DNA of 64,000 bases from Spirosoma terrae (lineage in GTDB: Bacteria; Bacteroidota; Bacteroidia; Cytophagales; Spirosomataceae): assembly GCF_010435915.1 (NCBI RefSeq), contig NZ_JAAFZH010000017.1, positions 1 to 64,000 on the forward strand, written 5' to 3'. Shown piece after piece: positions 1 to 8,505 of this stretch. The stretch's first letter is position 1, and every line of letters starts with the position of its first letter. The position numbers were made by a program, and so were the translations under genes. Under the pieces are notes generated by a model that was not told where the DNA came from, made no database searches, and worked only from the letters and a program-made list of their open reading frames with translations.

Positions 1-191
1 AGACCTCCAAAGATTATTTGGCAACCCACCCAATATCAGGCATTTAGACAAGAAAAAATTCTTTAAAAAAATTCAAGTGTTTACTATCTGACCGTTCCTT
101 CCATGACTAATCGGCGTAATAAAGCCGTTATGCGGGTGTAAACGAGTATATTGCATATCTCTTTTACTAGCTGTTTTCTCCGTTACGAGTT

Positions 192-1418
192 ATGAAAATA
201 CTACACACAGCCGACTGGCACCTAGGAAAACGGCTCCAGGATTTTCAGCGAATCGAGGAGCAACAGAACGTACTGGATGAAATTGTTCAGGTTGCCAATC
301 GGGAGAATGCGGATCTGGTGATTGTTGCCGGTGATTTGTTTGATACATTTAATCCAGATCCTAAGGCGGAAGACCTATTATATAGTACACTAAAAAAACT
401 AACTGCCGGGGGAAGCCGTCCCGTTGTTGCCATTGCTGGTAATCATGATAACCCAGACCGAATTGAAGCCCAGGACCATTTTGGCCGTGAGTGTGGGATT
501 ATCTTTGCTGGCTTTCCTAAAACAGAAGTTTCTTCTTACGAGGTAAGTTGCGAAGCGAAGCTATTAAAGTCAGCACCTGGTTTTATTGAGTTGAAACTGC
601 CCAGGCATACTGCCCCTGTCAGAATTATTCTTACGCCTTATGCCAATGAATCGCGCATGCGCTCCTACTTTGGTCAGACAAGTTTTGGCGATGAATTGCG
701 GCAGGAACTTCAGCAACACTGGGCAACGCTGGCTGATACATATATGGATAAGCAGGGCGTCAATCTATTGACAGCGCACTTATTCGTTATGAAACGCGGG
801 GGCGAGCAACCTGAAGAATCCGATGATGAACGTAGCATCTTGCAGGTTGGTGGCGCTTCGGTTGTTTATACGGACATGATACCTCCACAGGTCCAGTATA
901 CGGCGTTAGGACACCTCCATCGTTATCAGGAAATCTCAGGAGCGCAATGCCCAGTTGTTTATAGTAGTAGCCCATTAGCGTATAGTTTTGCCGAAGCCGA
1001 TCAGCAGAAATATATCGTTCTGATTGATGTGGAGCCCGGACAGGCTGCTACGGTCACCCCTATTCCGCTTAGTACGGGGAAACGGTTGTTGCGTCCACGC
1101 TTTAAACGAGTAGATGAAGCCGTCGACTGGTTAAAACAAAACCCGGATTGTTACGCAGAGATTACCTTACAAACAACTACCTATCTGACTAGTGAGGAAC
1201 GACGGCAACTTCAGCAATCCCACGAATCGTTGGTGACTATCATCCCGGATATTCGGGAAATCGATGTGGAAGAAAGCCCCAATACACCAACCATCGACTT
1301 AACGCAGACTATGGATGCGTTATTTACCGACTATTTTAAATATAAGAATAAAGGGCAGGAGCCAAATGACCGGCTTCAGCAATTATTCAAAGAGATTTTA
1401 GCAACCGATTTGGAATGA
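192..1418 (+). CDS. sbcD: SbcD, nuclease subunit of the SbcCD (Mre11-Rad50-like) complex
   Basis: Calcineurin-like metallophosphoesterase, 408 aa, normal length for SbcD. The metal-binding motifs are all visible: DWH at D8/H10, GDLFD near residue 47, GNHD at residues 83-86 and GHLH near residue 240. With SbcC it forms the ATP-dependent nuclease that opens hairpins and trims blocked double-strand ends. It overlaps the sbcC start by 4 bases (ATGA), which indicates translational coupling in one operon. The start gives a phosphoesterase beginning directly with its first strand (MKILHTADWH), the usual SbcD N-terminus. Identification is firm by motifs and partner. Confidence 0.96.
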   Translation: MKILHTADWHLGKRLQDFQRIEEQQNVLDEIVQVANRENADLVIVAGDLFDTFNPDPKAEDLLYSTLKKLTAGGSRPVVAIAGNHDNPDRIEAQDHFGRECGIIFAGFPKTEVSSYEVSCEAKLLKSAPGFIELKLPRHTAPVRIILTPYANESRMRSYFGQTSFGDELRQELQQHWATLADTYMDKQGVNLLTAHLFVMKRGGEQPEESDDERSILQVGGASVVYTDMIPPQVQYTALGHLHRYQEISGAQCPVVYSSSPLAYSFAEADQQKYIVLIDVEPGQAATVTPIPLSTGKRLLRPRFKRVDEAVDWLKQNPDCYAEITLQTTTYLTSEERRQLQQSHESLVTIIPDIREIDVEESPNTPTIDLTQTMDALFTDYFKYKNKGQEPNDRLQQLFKEILATDLE

Positions 1419-4400
1419 TACCTATAAAGCTGTCGATTCAAGGGCTTTATTCCTACCAGGACAAACAGGAAATTGACTTTCAGCAATTAATTGGCTCAAG
1501 CGTTTTTGGCATTTTTGGAAAAGTAGGCAGCGGCAAAACCTCGCTATTGGAGGCTATCAGTTTCGCTTTATACGGTAAAACGGAACGACTCAATGATCAG
1601 GATAAGCGAGCCTATAATATGATGAATCTGAAATCGAAGCATCTGCTTATCGACTTCGAGTTTCAGGCTGGGCCAGACCTCCACATTTATAAGTTTATTT
1701 ATGAAGCCCGACGGCACCCTAAAAAGTACTACGAAATAGCCCCTGGCGAACGTCGTATGTTTATAAAACAGGGCGACGACTGGCAACCAATTGGCAACGA
1801 GAAAGAAGACGTAGCAGTTTTATCGAAGCAGATACTGGGTCTGGATTACGATAACTTCAAGCGTACGATCATTATTCCGCAAAACCAGTTCCGGGAGTTT
1901 CTGGAACTTAGTCCTACTGAACGTACTAGAATGATGAACCAGCTCTTCAAGCTGGATCAGTATGAGCTGTCGGGCCGGGTAGCGAAACTAAGCAAGGCAA
2001 ATGATGAAAATCTATCCGAGTTACGTGGCCTTTTAGCGCCGTTAGAAGAAGCTACTCCTGAAGCCATCGAGCAGGCTAAACAGGACGTAACGGCTATTCA
2101 GACATCGATAGTCGGAAAAGAAACTGAAATCAAAGCGCTGGAGCCTACCGAAAAACAACTGCTCGATAGTCAGGAACGTAGTAAAAAACTAATACTGGCA
2201 GCCCAGGAGCTTACACATCTGTTAACCCAGGACGCTACGTATCGTCGGCTCGAACAGGATATCGCCTTATATGAAACCTGCCGATTGCTTTTCCAGTCCG
2301 ATCTAGCTCAGTTGAGCAAGCTACAGGACAAGCAGCATAAACTACTTGAGCAGGAACGTACTACGCAACAGCAGCTGGGAGCAGCTCAAAAGCGGCTGGC
2401 TGGTTTACACAGTATCTATGACGCAGCGAAGAAAGCCTACGAAAGTCGCGACGAGTTACAGCAAAAAATTGACGAATTAGATACGGTTCAGCTGATCCGA
2501 ACCTTACAGCAATCCATTGATCAGCAAAACCGCAATCGTTCTGCACTGTCGACGCAACTCGACAAACAGGCCGAACTTCTGGAACGTAATAAGACCGCTC
2601 AAAAGCAACATCAGACCATTATTGACAACGGCTTGGGCAATGCCTCGAAGCTGGAAAATCTCTATAAGGTCCAAAACTGGTTTACAGCCTATAAGCCTTT
2701 AAAGAAACAGGCTGACGATTTACAGCAGGCTATTGAGAAGTATGACCTGGCTGTTGAACAGCTCAAACAACGTAAGAATATAGCACTACACGGTTTTCCC
2801 GACGACTGGAACACGCTAACGCTGAAAACTTTGCCCGACCAGATCGAACAGGCACTGAGTAAGCTAAAATCTATTCGCGAAGACCGGGAAGCCAAACACC
2901 GTAAAACACTGGTCCAGGAAGAACTGCGTAAATATGCCGACTCGCTACACGATGGACAGCCTTGCCCACTTTGTGGGTCTGAACATCACCCAAACCGGCA
3001 CGTAGCAACGTTGGACACCGACGAGGTAAAACGTAGTGAAACAGCTTTGCACAAAGTGGTTCAACGGATTGAGGAAACCACTGCGCTGCAATTGACCATT
3101 AAAGAACTGGCAACGCAGCTACGTAGCGAGCTGGAAAATGGCAAACGTCTTACGCAGGAACGGGGCGAGGTTGTTAAACAACTGACAGACCACGAAGACA
3201 CGTTTGTTTGGACTGATTTTTCGAAAGAGCAGGAAAATCAGGTAGCAACAGCCATCCGGCAGGAAAGTGATGCTCAAAAACGGCTTCAATCCGCGCAGGA
3301 AGCAGTTGCTACGTTGATTCGACAAATTGACGAGAACGAAGTTGCTTACAAAAAACTATCTACCCAGGTAGCGGATGTTGACAAAGCGATTTCTGGTCAG
3401 GAAGGCGAGTTGAAAAGAGCCGTCGAATCGCTTCAGCATTTTCGTTTGCACGAAGTATCCCGATGGGGCCTCGACCAGATTGCTGATCTACGAGAGTCGC
3501 TGACCCAAACGTACAATCAAACCAAAGCGAACTTCGACGATGCCGACAAGCAGAAGGGTTTTGCCGAGAAAACCGTAACAACGTTCGAAGAGCAACTGCA
3601 GCAGCTGGCTCAGCAACTGATTGAGGTTAACCAGGAGCTGGACACGCAGGAAGTAACCATCAGCCAGAATCTGGAAGCCAACAACCTCTCGCGCGAGCAG
3701 GTAACAGCTGTGCTACGTTCGGGCCTTGATGTAGAACTGGAAAAACAACATATTAAAGCGTATAACGAGAAACGTAGCGTATTAGCCCAGCAGGTCGAAA
3801 CCCTGGAAGCTGAACTGGCGGCCAATCCATTCGACCCGGCCCTACTGGAAACCATTCAGAGTCAGCTCGCTACGCTGCAAAAAGAAAAAGATGGCCTGAA
3901 TCAGGATCATGGACGGGCAAGCACAATCGTTACAACGCTTGAAACCCAGTGGCAACAGAAACAGGATTATCAGAAACGGTACGATGAATTGATACTCCGA
4001 CAGCAGGATTTAAAGAAAATGGACGACTTGTTCCGGGCTCAGGGCTTTGTCAACTACGTATCGTCGGTTTACTTGAAAAACCTCTGCGAATCAGCGAACG
4101 AACGATTTTTCAAGCTTACTAATAATCAACTGAAGCTCGAACTCGACGAAAAAAACAATTTCCAGGTTCGCGATTTCCTGAATGGTGGCGAGATACGTAG
4201 CGTAAAGACACTATCGGGCGGCCAAACGTTTCAGGCGGCTTTATCGCTGGCATTAGCACTTTCCGATAATATTCAGCATCTGACAAAGGCTAAACAAAAT
4301 CTGTTTTTCCTCGACGAAGGCTTTGGAACGCTGGATAAAGATTCGTTACAGACGGTCTTTAAAACACTGAAAGCGTTACGTGCCGAAAACCGACTGGTGG

Positions 4401-4507
4401 GTATCATCTCCCACGTTGACGAATTGCAGCAGGAAGTCGATACGTATATTAAGGCGGAAGCAACCGAGAACGGCAGCCGGATTATCAGAAGTTGGGAAAT
4501 CGGATAA
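1415..4507 (+). CDS. sbcC: SbcC, SMC-like ATPase subunit of SbcCD
   Basis: Rad50/SbcC ATPase, 1030 aa. Walker A (GKVGSGKT) lies at residues 35-42. Two long glutamine- and glutamate-rich coiled coils run roughly from residue 180 to 870 and flank a zinc hook, C517-P-L-C520, preceded by QP and followed by GSEHHP. The ABC signature LSGGQ is near residue 933 and Walker B plus the catalytic glutamate (FFLDEGFG) near residue 963. The hook dimerises two SbcC arms, and ATP binding by the heads controls SbcD nuclease access. It is the second gene of the sbcDC operon. No truncation is seen. Confidence 0.96.
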   Translation: MIPIKLSIQGLYSYQDKQEIDFQQLIGSSVFGIFGKVGSGKTSLLEAISFALYGKTERLNDQDKRAYNMMNLKSKHLLIDFEFQAGPDLHIYKFIYEARRHPKKYYEIAPGERRMFIKQGDDWQPIGNEKEDVAVLSKQILGLDYDNFKRTIIIPQNQFREFLELSPTERTRMMNQLFKLDQYELSGRVAKLSKANDENLSELRGLLAPLEEATPEAIEQAKQDVTAIQTSIVGKETEIKALEPTEKQLLDSQERSKKLILAAQELTHLLTQDATYRRLEQDIALYETCRLLFQSDLAQLSKLQDKQHKLLEQERTTQQQLGAAQKRLAGLHSIYDAAKKAYESRDELQQKIDELDTVQLIRTLQQSIDQQNRNRSALSTQLDKQAELLERNKTAQKQHQTIIDNGLGNASKLENLYKVQNWFTAYKPLKKQADDLQQAIEKYDLAVEQLKQRKNIALHGFPDDWNTLTLKTLPDQIEQALSKLKSIREDREAKHRKTLVQEELRKYADSLHDGQPCPLCGSEHHPNRHVATLDTDEVKRSETALHKVVQRIEETTALQLTIKELATQLRSELENGKRLTQERGEVVKQLTDHEDTFVWTDFSKEQENQVATAIRQESDAQKRLQSAQEAVATLIRQIDENEVAYKKLSTQVADVDKAISGQEGELKRAVESLQHFRLHEVSRWGLDQIADLRESLTQTYNQTKANFDDADKQKGFAEKTVTTFEEQLQQLAQQLIEVNQELDTQEVTISQNLEANNLSREQVTAVLRSGLDVELEKQHIKAYNEKRSVLAQQVETLEAELAANPFDPALLETIQSQLATLQKEKDGLNQDHGRASTIVTTLETQWQQKQDYQKRYDELILRQQDLKKMDDLFRAQGFVNYVSSVYLKNLCESANERFFKLTNNQLKLELDEKNNFQVRDFLNGGEIRSVKTLSGGQTFQAALSLALALSDNIQHLTKAKQNLFFLDEGFGTLDKDSLQTVFKTLKALRAENRLVGIISHVDELQQEVDTYIKAEATENGSRIIRSWEIG

Positions 4508-4567
4508 ATCCACTAATAAACGCATATTAACAAATCTTGACGTTGCCGCGAAAAATAGATGGCCTTC

Positions 4568-4575
4568 TACTTTTG
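4568..4575 (+). promoter_or_regulatory. possible Bacteroidota -7 element (TACTTTTG)
   Basis: TACTTTTG matches the Bacteroidota -7 consensus TANNTTTG. The nearest upstream TTG (4543-4545) is 22 bases away, longer than the usual 19, so the -33 half is weak. If used, transcription starts near 4582. That would exclude the ATG at 4559 and supports the start at 4601 for the downstream lipoprotein gene. Confidence 0.35.
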
Positions 4576-4600
4576 CGCTGGATTAATTAATAACGTACGA

Positions 4601-5629
4601 ATGAAACCAATTCTAGCAGTTGCCCTCTTCGGCTGTATTCTGACAGCTGGATGTCGATCGACAAAAACCGATACGTCGTTTTCCCAGCAAAAACCAGTCA
4701 CCACCATTGCGTTTGGTTCCTGTAGCCGGCAAAGTTTGCCGCAACCGTTGTGGGACGACGTAGTGGCGCAAAAACCCGACGTCTGGATATGGTTGGGCGA
4801 CAATATTTACGGCGATTCGGAAAATATGGATACGCTACGTACCAAATACGCCATGCAGAAATCGAATCCGGTTTATCAGCAACTACGTCAATCGGCTTCC
4901 ATTATCGGCGTTTGGGATGATCATGATTATGGCGTGAACGACGGCGGTAAAGAGTATCCCAAACGGAAGGAAAGTCAGCAGGTTATGCTTGATTTTTTCG
5001 ACGTACCAACCGACAGTCCGCTACGTAAACAGGAAGGTGCTTATTCGGCTCACGTGTATGGCCCCAAAGGCAAACGGGTGAAAGTGATTTTGCTGGATGC
5101 GAGGTATTTCCGCGACCCGTTAAAGAAAGGTGGTGCCGACGGCAAAACGAACGTAGCCGATCCATCGGGCGATATGCTGGGCGAAACACAGTGGAAATGG
5201 TTGGAAAACGAATTAACCAACTCCGATGCCGACATACATATTATTGGGAGCGGTGTTCAGGTGATTCCGAACGATCACATTTATGAGAAATGGGGCAACT
5301 TCCCAACGTCTCGGCAACGGCTGTTCAACCTTATCGGCAAAACCAAACCGAAAGGAGCGTTCTTCATCAGTGGCGACCGCCACATTGCCGAAGTATCGAA
5401 ACTGAACGTACCGGGGCTACCCTACGACTTATTCGACATTACGAGCAGCGGTCTGACCCACGTCGGGAAACCTCGTGAGGAGAAAAATCAGCATCGCGTG
5501 GGCGAGGTCATTTTTAAGCTGAACTATGGTCTTGTTACCATAAACTGGGATGCTAAACCGCTCACCGCCACCGTCCGCATCAACGGCGACGAAGGCGCTA
5601 CGTATCTGACGCAGGAACTCAAGTTCTGA
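4601..5629 (+). CDS. PhoD-like metallophosphatase lipoprotein
   Basis: 342 aa from the ATG at 4601. I prefer this start over 4559 because it gives a clean lipoprotein signal (MKPILAVALFGCILTAGCRS, lipobox TAGC). The PhoD/alkaline phosphatase D-type metallophosphatase motifs follow: GSCSR, GDNIYGD, WDDHDYG and SGDRHIAE. Such enzymes are metal-dependent phosphodiesterases or phosphatases in the periplasm; the substrate cannot be told from sequence. It lacks the N-terminal fibronectin-like domain of Bacillus PhoD and resembles the shorter Bacteroidota form. It follows sbcC by 93 bases in the same direction but probably has its own promoter. Confidence 0.87.
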   Translation: MKPILAVALFGCILTAGCRSTKTDTSFSQQKPVTTIAFGSCSRQSLPQPLWDDVVAQKPDVWIWLGDNIYGDSENMDTLRTKYAMQKSNPVYQQLRQSASIIGVWDDHDYGVNDGGKEYPKRKESQQVMLDFFDVPTDSPLRKQEGAYSAHVYGPKGKRVKVILLDARYFRDPLKKGGADGKTNVADPSGDMLGETQWKWLENELTNSDADIHIIGSGVQVIPNDHIYEKWGNFPTSRQRLFNLIGKTKPKGAFFISGDRHIAEVSKLNVPGLPYDLFDITSSGLTHVGKPREEKNQHRVGEVIFKLNYGLVTINWDAKPLTATVRINGDEGATYLTQELKF

Positions 5630-5639
5630 AGAAAAAAAG

Positions 5640-5685
5640 CTTTCGCGTTTTGCACTGCCACTACGTAGTGCAAAACGCGAAACGT
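5640..5685. repeat. inverted repeat downstream of the PhoD-like gene
   Basis: Arms TTTCGCGTTTTGCACT and TGCAAAACGCGAAA enclose a short loop containing CACTACGTAG. The A-run sits before the left arm, so as a rho-independent terminator it would read on the minus strand; on the plus strand there is no T-run. It may simply protect the 3' end of the upstream transcript. Confidence 0.5.
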
Positions 5686-5826
5686 TCAGTTGGTTTTGGA
5701 AGGCGCAGATATAGCAAAAAAATAACGTAATAAAGCCAACATATTTTTAATAAGTAGCCTACTTATGAGTCATGAGCAGGCTTAGTAACACAGTAACTAA
5801 TTGCTTCTTTCATACAGACCAAACGT

Positions 5827-6264
5827 ATGGTACTTCTCATGAAAACGGTTAAGATATTTTGTAAGCTAAGCCCGGCTAAGTCATTGTTAAGACTTGCTTC
5901 GCTGTTTATTTTAACTCTTGTACTTAACACGAAGGTGATGGCACAAGATAAAAAGCAAATGGTGCGATTGGCAAAGATTAAAGTTGACCCCTTGACATTG
6001 GAAAACTATAATGCTGCTTTAAAAGAGCAGATGACAACAGCGATTCGTGTTGAGCCAGGGGTATTAACTTATTATGCTGTTGCCGACAAAAAAGACCCAA
6101 CAAGCATTACAATACTTGAAATTTATGCCGACACAACCGCCTATAATTTACATACAGGAACACCGCATTTTAAGAAATACAAGGAGACGGTAAAAGACAT
6201 GGTGAAATCGCTGGAACTTGTTGACGTTACAATAGTGGGCTCAGCAAAGAAGCCCGGTATGTAA
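5827..6264 (+). CDS. exported ABM-fold (quinol monooxygenase-like) protein
   Basis: 145 aa with an N-terminal signal peptide: a basic n-region, a hydrophobic stretch near LASLFILTLVL, and probable cleavage after VMAQ. The mature ~105 aa have the ferredoxin-like antibiotic biosynthesis monooxygenase pattern: KIKVDPLTLENYNAAL, EPGVLTYYAV, ILEIYAD and HTGTPHFKKY. Relatives act as quinol monooxygenases or small-molecule oxygenases; the substrate here is unknown and export is unusual for the family. ATG codons at 5827 and 5839 are both possible and both keep the signal peptide. Base composition is more AT-rich than the neighbours, and a decayed dehydrogenase relic lies just downstream, so this may be a small acquired island. 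Confidence 0.75.
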   Translation: MVLLMKTVKIFCKLSPAKSLLRLASLFILTLVLNTKVMAQDKKQMVRLAKIKVDPLTLENYNAALKEQMTTAIRVEPGVLTYYAVADKKDPTSITILEIYADTTAYNLHTGTPHFKKYKETVKDMVKSLELVDVTIVGSAKKPGM

Positions 6265-6305
6265 TTGTAGAAAAGGGAACGGCTAACCTCAGCAACGTTT
6301 TTTCT

Positions 6306-6409
6306 ATTCTCCTATGAGGGACAGGTTTTATAGGGCTGAGATCGTGGTACAACTTCTTCAGAAAGGTTATTCCGTACGGACAACAGTGCGCAGCTTAACA
6401 AACTCGAAA
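6306..6409 (+). pseudogene. relic of an SDR / NAD-dependent epimerase N-terminus
   Basis: Reading 6306-6334 and then 6335-6409 (one base lost) gives a Rossmann-fold start: IL-L-stop-GTGFIG followed by AEIVVQLLQKGYSVRTTVRS and LTNSK. This is the typical beta1-glycine loop-alpha1-beta2 segment of an extended short-chain dehydrogenase (aldehyde reductase/epimerase class), where one would expect ILVTGGTGFIG. A stop replaces part of the glycine loop and a frameshift follows; nothing recognisable continues after 6409. I infer a deleted, decayed gene. Confidence 0.6.
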
Positions 6410-6451
6410 TATCCACTACCCAAGTTAGTAATTAGGCTATAAAACCCATAC

Positions 6452-6502
6452 AATAAATCGGGCTGTGCAGGGAGAATTTCTCCGCGCGCAGCCCGATTTA
6501 TT
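6452..6502 (-). terminator. hairpin terminator for fabI (possibly bidirectional)
   Basis: Perfect 14-base arms AATAAATCGGGCTG and CAGCCCGATTTATT with an inner GGAGAA/TTCTCC stem. It lies 15 bases past the fabI stop in the minus direction. The A/T-rich outer ends could work in both directions. Confidence 0.7.
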
Positions 6503-6516
6503 AACTACGTAGTATT

Positions 6517-7332
6517 TTATTTCTTAGTCAGCGCTTCCATTACCTCTTCCGAAATACCGGTCATTGAGAAACCGCCATCGTGGAAAAGGTTTTGCATGGT
6601 TACCATACGTGTCAGATCCGAAAACAACGTAATAACGTAGTCCGCACACTGATCGGCGGTTGCGTTACCCAGCGGAGCGGTTTTATCAGCAAAGTCGAAG
6701 AATTTGTCGAACCCGCCGATTCCGCCACCCGCCGTAGTTTGCGTAGGCGACTGCGATACGGTATTGATACGTACTTTGTGCGATTTGCCATACCGATAGC
6801 CGAAGCTCCGGGCAATTGATTCCAGCATGGCTTTCGCATCGGCCATATCGGTATAGAAAGGGAAAGTCCGCTGAGCAGCCATATAGGTCAGTGCCACTAC
6901 CGAGCCCCACTCATTGATGGCGTCCAGTTTGTAGGCGGTCTGCAACATTTTATGGAACGACACCGCCGAAATATCGAGTGTCTGCTTCAGCCACTCGTAG
7001 TTCAAATCCGTGTAGGCTTTGCCTTTGCGGATGTTTGGGCTCATACCAATGCTATGCAATACGAAATCGACTTTGCCCCCCAGCACTTCCTGCGACTTGG
7101 TAAACAGGTTCGTAATATCGTCAACCGACGTAGCATCAGCTGGAATGATTTCAGCGCCGGTTTGCTCAGCTAACTGGCGAATTTCGCCCATGCGCATCGC
7201 AATCGGTGCATTAGTCAGCGTGAATGTAGCTCCTTCTTCGTGCGCTCGCTGCGCAATTTTCCAGGCAATTGAACTTTCATTTAAGGCACCCGAAATGATG
7301 CCGCGTTTTCCTTTCAGTAATCCGTAAGCCAT
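6517..7332 (-). CDS. fabI: enoyl-[acyl-carrier-protein] reductase (NADH), FabI
   Basis: 271 aa from the ATG at 7332; a longer frame to 7362 adds ten residues that do not fit the family. It catalyses the last reduction in each fatty-acid elongation cycle. Visible features are the divergent FabI nucleotide loop (GIISGALNESSIAW), and the catalytic set Y150, Y160 and K167 with Y-x6-K spacing. The loop GxSPN before RKGKAYTD is also typical. A -7 element on the minus strand at 7443-7450 suggests its own transcript of one gene, ended by the hairpin at 6452-6502. Confidence 0.95.
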   Translation of the reverse strand: MAYGLLKGKRGIISGALNESSIAWKIAQRAHEEGATFTLTNAPIAMRMGEIRQLAEQTGAEIIPADATSVDDITNLFTKSQEVLGGKVDFVLHSIGMSPNIRKGKAYTDLNYEWLKQTLDISAVSFHKMLQTAYKLDAINEWGSVVALTYMAAQRTFPFYTDMADAKAMLESIARSFGYRYGKSHKVRINTVSQSPTQTTAGGGIGGFDKFFDFADKTAPLGNATADQCADYVITLFSDLTRMVTMQNLFHDGGFSMTGISEEVMEALTKK

Positions 7333-7442
7333 TATAGTAAGTTTACAGTTTTCAGTGCCCAATCTTCGACAGCGTCCTTCAACATATTGCCCGAAAACTG
7401 GACTGTGTCATACTGTGTATGATTGAGATAACAACGAATCGC

Positions 7443-7450
7443 CAAAGTTA
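7443..7450 (-). promoter_or_regulatory. putative -7 promoter element of fabI
   Basis: On the minus strand this reads TAACTTTG, a full match to TANNTTTG. No TTG occurs at the standard 19-base distance. It would give a leader of about 105 bases before the ATG at 7332. Confidence 0.4.
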
Positions 7451-7452
7451 GG

Positions 7453-8505
7453 TTATTTTTTTGTCGAACCGGCTTTTGGGCTAAAGGCTATGGCTGACTG
7501 AGACATAGCAGGAACTGGTACATGTAGTATGTCTTCCATAAATTTTTCTGTTGTCTGATACACGCCTTTCAGATCGCCGGACGTAAAATGAGAAGCAATC
7601 ACATGCTGACCCGCATTTGGGAAAGCCACTTTCTGTTTTTTATCCGCTGGAGTTCCCAACTCATCAAACATCGCTAGCATAGTCGATACCGATACGACCT
7701 TATCCTGATTGTCTTCGTCTTTGTAATAATAGCCCATAAACACCGGCTGTTTGACTTTCTTAAACTGCTCGGGCGTCATGTATTGATCCAGCATAGTTTG
7801 CAGCGTCATTAGACCGTTCGTATGGTACTGCGGAAACCAGTATTTTATGCGGTCGCCGGTATAGTGTGAATTCACAAAATGCTTATCCGGGAAAATCTGG
7901 TCAATAATCTGCTGACCCCAGGGGCCGGTTACCAGACGTAGTGCAGGCGTAGCTACTGCGATGCAAGGGGAATACAAGACCAAGCCTTCTATTTCAGGAT
8001 GTCGGGCCGCCAGATATAGCGCCAACATACCGCCCGCCGACGTACCAATAACGATCACCTTTTCGCCTAACTCCTTTCCAATCGCTAACGCGCGTTCGGC
8101 AGAAGCTGCATACTTGCCAGGCGTTAGGTCTTTGAGCGCATCAGGCGAATCAACTCCATGCCCGTATGTGCGAGCCAAATATAGATTACAGCCAAAATGT
8201 TTGGCCAGCTGCTTATGAATTGGATCACCTTCTGCCCAACTGGCAGAAAAGCCATGAATATACACCAGACTGTAAGGCGTTTTCACTTTATGAAGACTAT
8301 CGGCCCAAATAATTCGCGCTTCATTATCAGGCCGTAGATTAGCTTTCTTCTCCGATTCAGCGATGCTTTTTTCGAGTTTCACCAAATCACGATCCAGCGT
8401 AACCACATCATCATTGATCGGGTCGTAATGAGCTGATGGTCCCGTCAGGTAACCAACCGCTATCAGGGCTATCAGTACGCCACTAACCGTGAAAAACCGT
8501 TTCAT
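7453..8505 (-). CDS. membrane-anchored alpha/beta hydrolase
   Basis: 350 aa. An N-terminal hydrophobic segment (residues 3-20) acts as signal anchor or uncleaved signal. The hydrolase core shows the oxyanion region YIHGFSASW, the nucleophile elbow GTSAGG, and a late AGQHVIAS that probably carries the catalytic histidine. The fold resembles carboxylesterase/monoacylglycerol-lipase-like proteins; the substrate is unknown. The start codon overlaps the stop of the upstream RNA methyltransferase gene by 4 bases, so the two are probably co-translated, although no functional link is evident. Confidence 0.8.
   Translation of the reverse strand: MKRFFTVSGVLIALIAVGYLTGPSAHYDPINDDVVTLDRDLVKLEKSIAESEKKANLRPDNEARIIWADSLHKVKTPYSLVYIHGFSASWAEGDPIHKQLAKHFGCNLYLARTYGHGVDSPDALKDLTPGKYAASAERALAIGKELGEKVIVIGTSAGGMLALYLAARHPEIEGLVLYSPCIAVATPALRLVTGPWGQQIIDQIFPDKHFVNSHYTGDRIKYWFPQYHTNGLMTLQTMLDQYMTPEQFKKVKQPVFMGYYYKDEDNQDKVVSVSTMLAMFDELGTPADKKQKVAFPNAGQHVIASHFTSGDLKGVYQTTEKFMEDILHVPVPAMSQSAIAFSPKAGSTKK

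Noticed and set aside
1..191. Gene remnant before sbcD
   Set aside because: AT-rich upstream sequence without a readable frame; a promoter is likely, but no clear -33/-7 pair is seen.
4559..4600. Upstream start codon for the PhoD-like gene
   Set aside because: It would put 14 residues before a complete lipoprotein signal and lies over a -7-like promoter element.
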